Shown: positions 13,962-19,041 of the stretch, one piece after another
Numbering within the stretch: the first letter of the stretch is position 1
Layout of the letters: every line of letters starts with the position of its first letter
NCBI GenBank assembly: GCA_964403775.1
Contig: CAYOHL010000010.1
Span: 1 to 19,041, forward strand
Direction: 5' to 3'
DNA length: 19,041 nt
DNA from: CG1-02-33-12 sp964403775
GTDB taxonomy: Archaea; Nanobdellota; Nanobdellia; Woesearchaeales; CG1-02-33-12
Notes under the pieces: generated by a model
Databases searched by the model: none
What the model saw: only the letters and a program-made list of their open reading frames with translations
What the model was told of the DNA's origin: nothing
Program-made: the position numbers and the translations under genes

Positions 13962-14462
13962 ATGCAAATAGTTGAAAAAAAAGAATATCCGCTGTTATCA
14001 AGAACAGAAATTATAGCAAAAGAAAGTTATACAGGAGCAACACCATCACGGGACACTATTAGGAGGATATTAGCTGAAAAATTAAATGCCAAGAATGAAC
14101 TTATTGTGATAAAACATATTTACCCGGAATTTGGGTCTGGCAATGCAAAAATAATAGCTTACTTATATTCCAACAAAAAGGATATGGAAATAGTCGAGCC
14201 AGAATATGCATTCAACAAAGGGCTTCCCAAAGAAAAAAAGGAAGAACTGAAAGCAGAACAAGAGAAAGAAAAACCTGTTGAACAAGAAAAACAAGATAAA
14301 GGCAAACCCGAAGAAAAAAAGCCAAAGCAAGATAAGGAAGAGAGAAAAGAAGAACTTTCTGAGCAAAAGAAACCAAAACAGAATGAAGAAACAAAAGAAA
14401 TTGAAAAAGAAGAAACCAAGGCAGAGCAAAAACAGCAGGAAAATAAAGATACTAAAGAATAA
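13962..14462 (+). CDS. rps24e: Small ribosomal subunit protein eS24 with a long charged tail
   Basis: Residues 1-~97 match eS24, with MQIVEKKEYPLLSRTEI, GATPSRDTIRRILAEKL and the GSGNAKIIAYLYSNKKDME segment. This ribosomal protein has about 100 residues in most archaea. Here an additional ~69 residues (98-166) consist almost only of Glu, Lys, Gln and Asn, predicted to be disordered or a single charged helix. The tail is in frame and ends at TAA just before the S27ae gene. GGTGAT overlapping the Spt4 stop gives a strong start. The DUF359 (dephospho-CoA kinase) gene that often separates spt4 from rps24e in euryarchaea is absent. Confidence 0.93.
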   Translation: MQIVEKKEYPLLSRTEIIAKESYTGATPSRDTIRRILAEKLNAKNELIVIKHIYPEFGSGNAKIIAYLYSNKKDMEIVEPEYAFNKGLPKEKKEELKAEQEKEKPVEQEKQDKGKPEEKKPKQDKEERKEELSEQKKPKQNEETKEIEKEETKAEQKQQENKDTKE

Positions 14463-14485
14463 AAACCAAAAAATAAAGATTGAAA

Positions 14486-14680
14486 ATGGCCAAAAAGAAA
14501 AAGAAACCAAAGAAAGCAGTTGATATAAAAGCCCTTTATTCAACTGAAGAGGGGCTTAGGAGAAAGACAAAGTTCTGCCCAAAATGCGGGCCAGGGGTGT
14601 TCCTCGCAATACACAAAGACAGGGCCAGCTGCGGAAAGTGCGGCTATACAGAATTTGTAAAAAAACCTGAAAATAAATAA
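14486..14680 (+). CDS. rps27ae: Small ribosomal subunit protein eS31 (S27ae)
   Basis: The 64-residue zinc-ribbon ribosomal protein of the small-subunit head has a basic N-terminus (MAKKKKKPKKA), then KFCPKCGPGVFLAIHKDR and SCGKCGYTEF, which supply the four Zn-binding Cys. Length is normal for archaea, where it lacks the ubiquitin fusion of eukaryotes. I use the ATG at 14486; an in-frame TTG lies six bases upstream. It is the last gene of the plus-strand operon. kae1, which often follows it in other archaea, lies elsewhere in this window on the opposite strand. Confidence 0.94.
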   Translation: MAKKKKKPKKAVDIKALYSTEEGLRRKTKFCPKCGPGVFLAIHKDRASCGKCGYTEFVKKPENK

Positions 14681-14707
14681 ATTTCTGATTTTATTTAAAG
14701 AATTAGT

Positions 14708-15601
14708 TCATTCCTTTTCTTCCAGCCTCTGGAATACGAGAAGATCCTCTGTTGTTAGCTTTTTTCCTTTTTTGATCTTGTCCTCAACCTTTTCCTCTTT
14801 TTCCCTTATTATTTTTTCCTGTCTTTGCTTTTTCTCCTTTTTTGCCTTTTCCTTTGATAATCCTAAACTCTTATTTATCTCATTTATTTCAACCAATTTT
14901 TTCTTCAATGAGTCATTGACATCTGCCAACTTCTTTTTAAACTCAAAGAATTTTTTATAAGCAAGCTCCTCCTCTTTTTTCAGGGCATCAACACCCTTCA
15001 ATAGCCCCATCATCTCCTCGTGCTTTTTTTGGCTTTCATCAGCATTAATTTTTATTGTCTTATGGGTTTCATCAGCCTCCTTTCTCAGCCTGTCAATTTC
15101 CTTTGAAAGAGAATCAGATTTTTTCCAGACCTCACTAATTTTTTCTATTTCCTTATACTTTTTTTTCTTGAGCTTTATCTCTTTCATTAACTTCTGCTCT
15201 CTTTCAAAAGGCATTACTTCAGTCTCTATCCTTGTCTCAAGCCTTTCAATTTCCTGCTTAATCTGCAATGGGTCTTCCTTTAGGTTGAACTTCTTTATAA
15301 TCTCTTTTTTCTCATTGTTGATGTTTTTTATCTCACTGATTTTTTCTTTAATCAGCTTGTTGTAGTTCTCCCTTTTTGATTTTAGTTCCTTAACCCTTTT
15401 TGTTAAGCTGTTTCTGCTATTTTTCAATTCCTTGATTTTTTTAAAGATGTTAGAAAGATCATTGCTTGTTTTTTCTTTTTTCTTGAAATATTCCTCTTTT
15501 TGGTTGTCCAACTGGTTCAAGCTAAGCTTTAACTCAATTATCTCTCTTCTGCATTTGCTAAGGTTTTTTAATAATTCCTTCTTGTTCTTGTCTTCTGGCA
15601 T
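14708..15601 (-). CDS. Archaeal coiled-coil protein of the COG1340 type
   Basis: The 297-residue protein is almost entirely Lys/Glu-rich coiled coil with heptad-like spacing from about residue 8 to 270. A possible hinge lies near FNLKEDPLQIKQEIERLE (about 105-122). The C-terminal KKGKKLTTEDLLVFQ ends a family I recognise as COG1340, widespread in archaea and of unknown function. There is no signal or membrane segment. GAGAGGAT just before the ATG supports the start. It lies on the same strand as and 32 nt after the L12 gene, so it may be co-transcribed with the stalk operon, and its 3' end faces the S27ae gene across 27 nt. Confidence 0.8.
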   Translation of the reverse strand: MPEDKNKKELLKNLSKCRREIIELKLSLNQLDNQKEEYFKKKEKTSNDLSNIFKKIKELKNSRNSLTKRVKELKSKRENYNKLIKEKISEIKNINNEKKEIIKKFNLKEDPLQIKQEIERLETRIETEVMPFEREQKLMKEIKLKKKKYKEIEKISEVWKKSDSLSKEIDRLRKEADETHKTIKINADESQKKHEEMMGLLKGVDALKKEEELAYKKFFEFKKKLADVNDSLKKKLVEINEINKSLGLSKEKAKKEKKQRQEKIIREKEEKVEDKIKKGKKLTTEDLLVFQRLEEKE

Positions 15602-15633
15602 ATCCTCTCACTTAATAGTTAAAAATAAAATAA

Positions 15634-15942
15634 TTAACCAAACAATAAACCCAAACCAGCAGCTGCCTGTTCCTGGCTTTTTTTCTCTTCTTTCTCAGCT
15701 TCTGCTTTTTCTTCCTTTTTCTTTTCTGCCTTTTCTTCACCAGCAGCTGGTTTTGCTGCCTGTATAACAGATGCTTCTTTAATTACTTTCTCAATGTCAA
15801 CTCCGTCAAAGGCTGCTACCAGTGCCTTGACTCTTGCTTGATTTGGCTTTGCACCAGCAGACTCAAGCACCTTTGTAACTGTTGCCTCATCTATTTTTCC
15901 TCCAGCTTTGTGGATCAGCATTGCGGCATATACATACTCCAT
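15634..15942 (-). CDS. rpl12: Large ribosomal subunit stalk protein P1/L12, archaeal type
   Basis: The 102-residue protein dimerises on P0 and recruits translational GTPases. The N-terminal helical dimerisation and P0-binding domain (MEYVYAAMLIHKAGGKIDE to about residue 60) is followed by an Ala-rich hinge, a Lys/Glu tail and the conserved GLGLLFG end that binds elongation factors. GGAGGT before the ATG is a strong Shine-Dalgarno sequence. It lies 24 nt after the P0 gene. Its intact tail matters because P0 here lacks one. Confidence 0.95.
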   Translation of the reverse strand: MEYVYAAMLIHKAGGKIDEATVTKVLESAGAKPNQARVKALVAAFDGVDIEKVIKEASVIQAAKPAAGEEKAEKKKEEKAEAEKEEKKSQEQAAAGLGLLFG

Positions 15943-15966
15943 TTTATTTACCTCCGAACTTTCTGT

Positions 15967-17127
15967 TTAACTTTGTTTATCCTGATTTTTTTTAATTTCT
16001 TTTTTAGGTTTTTCTTCTTTCTTGAGTTCTTCTTTTTCAATTTTCTCTTTTTTTAGTTCTTCCTTAACTTTTCTTTTCTTATCCTCACTTTTTTCTTTTT
16101 TTAGTTTTTCTTTAGGTTCTTTGATTTCTTCGACCTTTTCAACTTCTTTGATTTCTTTTTTCGCTTCTTTAGGTTTTTCTTTAGCTTCTTTTACTTTTTT
16201 AACTGCCTTTTCCTTAATTTCTTCTGGTTTTTTTTCAACTTTTTTTTCTTCCTTAATTATTTTCTCTTCTGGCACATCAGGAATATTTAACTTTGACTTT
16301 AAACTAAGCATCTCCTTGTTTGCTTTTGCCATAATCTCTCCCTTAACAGCATCAGCCATTATATTCTGCGATAAAGCCAGGGTTTTTGCCTCTCTGAAAG
16401 CCTTTGCTATCATTATTTCGGTTGTTTCTTTAGTTAAAAATGATAGCTCAAGAGCAAGCCCAAGAGCAGAATTATATGCTGTTTTTATTCTGCCAATAAA
16501 CTCTTCTTCATCAATATCAAGAACCTCTTTTGTAAATATTGTCCCGTTATCATAAACAGCTGTTAAGTTAAGGCCAACCTCCATTGGCTTAACACCTAAT
16601 CTTGAAAGTATTCCTGCAATAGCTGCACTTACTTTTTCTCCTTTTTTTACAACAACCGCATCGCTCTTAACAACAATTTTTCCTGCTTCAATAGCTGTTT
16701 TTATGCCTGCAGATGCAAGCTCGCTTATAACAGGCCCTGGGCTGAAGGGTGTTGGTCCAGCACTGACTATGATGTCTTTTGGCGCAACCTGCCCCTGCTT
16801 TGCAGGAGCTGAAGACATGCTTTTCTTTAAAATTTTGGCAAGTTTGAATGGCTCATCCCTTGTGAACAAAAGTGCTGGCATGCCTGTTAAGTAATTTTTC
16901 ATCCCTTCAATGCCTTTTTTGCTGTCTTTTAGTTTATCAAAGGCCAGGTTCATAAACCTTCTTTTAGCCATCCTTATAACAACCTTATTTCTGAGCTGCT
17001 CTCTCATTTTCTGCAGCTGGGCTGTTGGAAGGCTTTCCATATTTACCGCACCCACAACAGGGTAAGAGCTAATCAAATCACCTAATTCATTTACAATTTT
17101 TTTCTTGTATTCCGCAACATGAGCCAT
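15967..17127 (-). CDS. rplP0: Large ribosomal subunit stalk protein P0 (uL10) with an atypical C-terminus
   Basis: P0 anchors L12 dimers to 23S rRNA and L11. The 386-residue protein has the rRNA-binding domain (AEYKKKIVNELGDLI, then IRMAKRR), the archaeal P0 insertion domain (about 108-185, APAKQGQVAPKDIIVSAGPTPF and GEKVSAAIAGILSRLG) and L12-binding helices at about 215-280. Residues ~283-386 form an exceptionally long Lys/Glu repeat tail ending KKNQDKQS. In other archaea P0 ends in a short acidic linker and GLGALFG, shared with L12; that motif is absent. The tail is uninterrupted and in frame up to the L12 gene. The ATG directly abuts the L1 stop. Confidence 0.93.
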   Translation of the reverse strand: MAHVAEYKKKIVNELGDLISSYPVVGAVNMESLPTAQLQKMREQLRNKVVIRMAKRRFMNLAFDKLKDSKKGIEGMKNYLTGMPALLFTRDEPFKLAKILKKSMSSAPAKQGQVAPKDIIVSAGPTPFSPGPVISELASAGIKTAIEAGKIVVKSDAVVVKKGEKVSAAIAGILSRLGVKPMEVGLNLTAVYDNGTIFTKEVLDIDEEEFIGRIKTAYNSALGLALELSFLTKETTEIMIAKAFREAKTLALSQNIMADAVKGEIMAKANKEMLSLKSKLNIPDVPEEKIIKEEKKVEKKPEEIKEKAVKKVKEAKEKPKEAKKEIKEVEKVEEIKEPKEKLKKEKSEDKKRKVKEELKKEKIEKEELKKEEKPKKEIKKNQDKQS

Positions 17128-17781
17128 TTACAACACCCTTATCGGCTTACCCATTGTTAGTTTTAAAAATACTGATTTTATGTTGTTTTTTTCATTGGGA
17201 AGATGATGTATAAGCTGCTCATAAACAGTATATGCATTATCAGCTATCTCTTCATCTTTCATATCCTCGCTGCCTATTATCAGCTGTATTATAAGGCTTG
17301 TTTTTGCAGATATTTTGACTGTTTTTTTTAGATTCTCACAAAGTGCATTAAGGTCTGTCTTATCTGTAACAACACAACCAGCTTTTGGGTTAGGCATCTT
17401 GCCCCTTGGCCCAAAAGTTCTGCCAAATGCTGCAGCTACCTTTGCCATAATATTTGCCTGTGCTACAAAAAAATCATAGTCATTGCAAAGCCTTTTTGCT
17501 AATTTTTTATTTCCAGCATATTTCCCAAAATCATCTGCCAAGATAATATTGTCAAATGCTGATTTTGCCTTTTGTTCAAGCTCAGGACCTATTAGAGCGC
17601 ATATTTTTGATTCCCTGCCCTTGCTATAGCGAAGTTTTAGATAGAACTCTACCTGCTGTTCTGGCTTTTTAAGGTCTAAATCTTTAAGATTGACTATTAA
17701 ATCAAGCTTCTGCTTGAAATTCCTCTTCTTAGAACCCTGCTTTGCTTTTTTTAAGGCCTCTAAAAACTTATTTTTATTCAT
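17128..17781 (-). CDS. rpl1: Large ribosomal subunit protein uL1
   Basis: L1 binds 23S rRNA at the L1 stalk, controls E-site tRNA release and in several archaea represses its own mRNA. The 217-residue protein starts MNKNKFLEALKKAKQ and contains the diagnostic FGPRGKMPNPKAG (after AKVAAAFGRT) and a C-terminal FLKLTMGKPIRVL. I choose the ATG at 17781 because two purine-rich sites (GGAGGG and GGAGG, 17790-17800) stand just upstream, the nearer eight nucleotides away. The frame is open 16 codons further upstream but without support. It is first in an L1-P0-L12 operon; L11, which often precedes L1, is not here. Confidence 0.94.
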   Translation of the reverse strand: MNKNKFLEALKKAKQGSKKRNFKQKLDLIVNLKDLDLKKPEQQVEFYLKLRYSKGRESKICALIGPELEQKAKSAFDNIILADDFGKYAGNKKLAKRLCNDYDFFVAQANIMAKVAAAFGRTFGPRGKMPNPKAGCVVTDKTDLNALCENLKKTVKISAKTSLIIQLIIGSEDMKDEEIADNAYTVYEQLIHHLPNEKNNIKSVFLKLTMGKPIRVL

Positions 17782-17867
17782 TGAAACAACCTCCACCCTC
17801 CTACTGGCCTGAAAAGCCGCGTAGTTCACGGGAACGCTGTAATTATTGTTTTGCTATTTCTGACTTT
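17782..17867 (-). promoter_or_regulatory. Potentially structured 5' leader of the L1-P0-L12 operon
   Basis: The predicted transcription start (about 17867, from the TATA box at 17888-17899) leaves a leader of roughly 86 nt, while most genes nearby look leaderless or have short leaders. Two hairpins can form. CTAC (17801-17804) pairs with GTAG (17821-17824), enclosing an inner GGC/GCC stem across an asymmetric internal loop. GTTC (17824-17827) pairs with GAAC (17832-17835), with flanking GCG/CGC. They overlap at one end and so partly compete. The first lies right next to the ribosome-binding site. An L1 autoregulatory site is a reasonable inference. Confidence 0.45.
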
Positions 17868-17887
17868 TAATAGTGACCTTGCACTCC

Positions 17888-17899
17888 TTTATATATTTT
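17888..17899 (-). promoter_or_regulatory. TATA box of the L1-P0-L12 operon
   Basis: On the minus strand AAAATATATAAA, followed by GGAG, forms a strong TATA-like element between the transglutaminase-like gene's stop (17904) and the L1 gene. Initiation about 25 nt downstream would fall near 17867. Confidence 0.6.
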
Positions 17900-17903
17900 G
17901 CTG

Positions 17904-18560
17904 TTAAATATATGTTTTTATGCTTTTTACGTTTTGGTAGGGAATTTCCCCAAAACCACAGTAATTACAGCTGGCATCAAGATTAATCCAGCCGTCTTGT
18001 GTTTTGTATTTTTTTAATGCATCCTCAAGCTTAATCTGCACATATACATGGCCGGGAATAAAAACAAACCTTGTTTCAACTCCTATTGCTTCCTGAAGAT
18101 TGGCAAGCAGCACAGCCATTCCGTCGCAGTCAGCTCCCCCTGTTGCCAAAACCTCCCTTGCAGACTCAATATACTCTGTTCTTGGGTCGCTTACATAATT
18201 AAAATTATCCCTCACAAAATAAAATATTGCCTTTGCCTGGCATATTTTTTCGCTACCACATGACTGTGATGCAACTTTTGATGCAGTCTGCTTTATCAGA
18301 GAGTCATTAGGCTCAATTAATTCAATGAACTGGCTCATTGTAAAAATTGTATCCTTTCTTTCCACAAACTCTATTTTTTCAGGGAGAATATCCTCTTTTG
18401 AAGGAATATTTTTTGGCTCTGGGTCAAGCTTTATTGAATAATAGGGAATAATCCACAAAAGCAGGAGTAAAATCATAAACAGTGCTAAAATATAAACAAG
18501 AGGACTTTTTCCTCTTTCTTCCTCTAATTCTTCATTTAATTCCTTTTCCTCAGACTTCAT
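17904..18560 (-). CDS. Membrane-anchored transglutaminase-like protein
   Basis: The 218-residue protein has an acidic N-terminus, one transmembrane helix (about 21-40, LVYILALFMILLLLLWIIPY) and an extracytoplasmic transglutaminase-like domain. The Cys-His-Asp triad is visible as C145 (GGADCDGMA), H171 (PGHVYVQI) and D195 (INLDASC). Four more Cys (C101, C107, C198, C201) may form disulfides or bind metal. Such domains act as proteases, peptide-modifying enzymes or cell-surface processing factors; the substrate is unknown. The ATG follows GGAGGAC, and the gene overlaps the end of kae1 by 11 nt, so it is translated from the same transcript. Confidence 0.83.
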   Translation of the reverse strand: MKSEEKELNEELEEERGKSPLVYILALFMILLLLLWIIPYYSIKLDPEPKNIPSKEDILPEKIEFVERKDTIFTMSQFIELIEPNDSLIKQTASKVASQSCGSEKICQAKAIFYFVRDNFNYVSDPRTEYIESAREVLATGGADCDGMAVLLANLQEAIGVETRFVFIPGHVYVQIKLEDALKKYKTQDGWINLDASCNYCGFGEIPYQNVKSIKTYI

Positions 18561-19041
18561 CTGTCCTCCAGTATGGCCTTATTTCTGTATTAGCAATATT
18601 TTGCCTTTTTCCGTCATTGTATTCCTTCAGGCCAAGCCATGCTATCATTGCTCCATTGTCAACATTAAACTCATTTGGAAGAATAAAGCATTTTGAATTG
18701 CTTTCATTGCACATTTTTTTTGCCATTTCCTGCAATCTTGTGTTGCATGCAACCCCCCCGCCCAATAATAATTCTTTTTTATTGCAGTGGAACATTGCCC
18801 TCTCACTAACCTCTAAAAGCATTGCAAAAACAGTCTCCTGCATCGAATAAGCAAGGTCTGCATTTGTGTATTTTTTTGAGTCAAACTTCTGCTTTAAGTT
18901 AGTTAACAGGCCGCCAAAGCTTACATCCATTCCCTTAACAATATATGGCAGCTCAATGAAATTTTTTCCTTGTTTGCTTAATTTGTCAAGCTTTGGGCCT
19001 CCAGGAAAACCTAGGCCGATGTGCCTTGCAAATGCATCAAG
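18550..19041 (-). CDS. kae1: tRNA N6-adenosine threonylcarbamoyltransferase Kae1 (3' part only)
   Basis: The gene enters from beyond the right edge; the last 163 codons are visible. Kae1, in the KEOPS complex, transfers threonylcarbamoyl to A37 of ANN-decoding tRNAs. The fragment begins LDAFARHIGLGFPGGPKLDK and includes LPYIVKGMDVSFGGLL, LLLGGGVACNTRLQEM and FNVDNGAMIAWLGL, whose Asp is a metal ligand in the family. It ends IRPYWRTDEV. The N-terminal HxxxH metal site is outside the window. There is no Bud32 kinase domain after it, so this is the stand-alone form and not the Kae1-Bud32 fusion common in archaea. Confidence 0.94.
   Translation of the reverse strand, partial: LDAFARHIGLGFPGGPKLDKLSKQGKNFIELPYIVKGMDVSFGGLLTNLKQKFDSKKYTNADLAYSMQETVFAMLLEVSERAMFHCNKKELLLGGGVACNTRLQEMAKKMCNESNSKCFILPNEFNVDNGAMIAWLGLKEYNDGKRQNIANTEIRPYWRTDEV

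Noticed and set aside
14163..14543. Long Phe/Leu-rich minus-strand ORFs opposite the S24e tail
   Set aside because: They are antisense shadows of a Lys/Glu-rich coding strand (TTT/TTC read opposite AAA/GAA), with no start signals, and clash with the clear ribosomal genes.
16022..16555. 177-codon Ser/Phe-rich plus-strand ORF opposite the P0 gene
   Set aside because: It is the antisense of the P0 C-terminal Lys/Glu tail and helices. Its composition is fully explained by that and it has no promoter or ribosome-binding site.
1..19041. CRISPR arrays, tRNA or rRNA genes, phage or defence islands
   Set aside because: I saw no regularly spaced repeats, tRNA cloverleaf consensus, rRNA signatures, integrases or recognisable defence genes. 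The intergenic stretches are short and AT-rich.

Overview
The window looks like an AT-rich archaeal chromosome fragment, probably from a metagenome-assembled DPANN genome of the Woesearchaeota/Pacearchaeota type. Support comes from archaeal/eukaryotic-type informational genes (Rpb7, Spt4, S24e, S27ae, P0/L10, the L12 stalk protein, Kae1), an archaeal wyosine-synthesis enzyme, an archaeal COG1340 coiled-coil protein, TATA boxes about 25 nt before start codons that imply leaderless mRNAs, and a small membrane protein with the 'ITGYVV' type of N-terminus I associate with these lineages. The lineage is inference. A run of 100 Ns (9364-9463) marks a scaffold gap.

Left part (1-6240). A solitary phosphohistidine swivelling-domain protein with codon use unlike its neighbours is followed by a 93-bp MITE-like element with terminal inverted repeats and a 9-bp target-site duplication. 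Next is a thymidylate-kinase-like gene, convergent with a tight minus-strand operon in the order dUTPase, class III ribonucleotide reductase (NrdD), CPKC redoxin, an unlisted 34-codon ORF, and the NrdD activase (NrdG). Together these make and clean up dNTPs anaerobically: NrdG installs the glycyl radical on NrdD, the redoxin is the likely electron donor, and Dut with the dTMP-kinase-like protein serves dTTP supply.

Middle (6241-12760). This part holds a PepSY-like hypothetical, the tRNA wyosine enzyme Taw1, a small membrane protein, a PD-(D/E)XK-like protein ending in a textbook PCNA-binding motif (QKPLQYFF), a CPA-family cation/proton antiporter broken by the gap, an endonuclease IV homologue overlapping it, and intact FabH. 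FabH is divergent from a FabF remnant that has lost about 300 internal residues in frame. One palindromic TATA box sits exactly midway between the two start codons.

Right part (12763-19041). A plus-strand informational operon (Fcf1-like PIN protein, Rpb7, Spt4, S24e, S27ae) converges with a minus-strand COG1340 coiled-coil gene. Beyond that lies a minus-strand L1-P0-L12 stalk operon with a potentially structured leader, then a membrane-anchored transglutaminase-like gene overlapping the 3' end of kae1, which runs off the window.

Most noteworthy are the PIP-box nuclease-like protein, the FabF internal deletion with its symmetric promoter, the MITE, the coupled small ORF in the nrd operon, and the P0 protein that lacks the usual C-terminal factor-recruiting motif. 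I found no tRNA, rRNA or CRISPR array.
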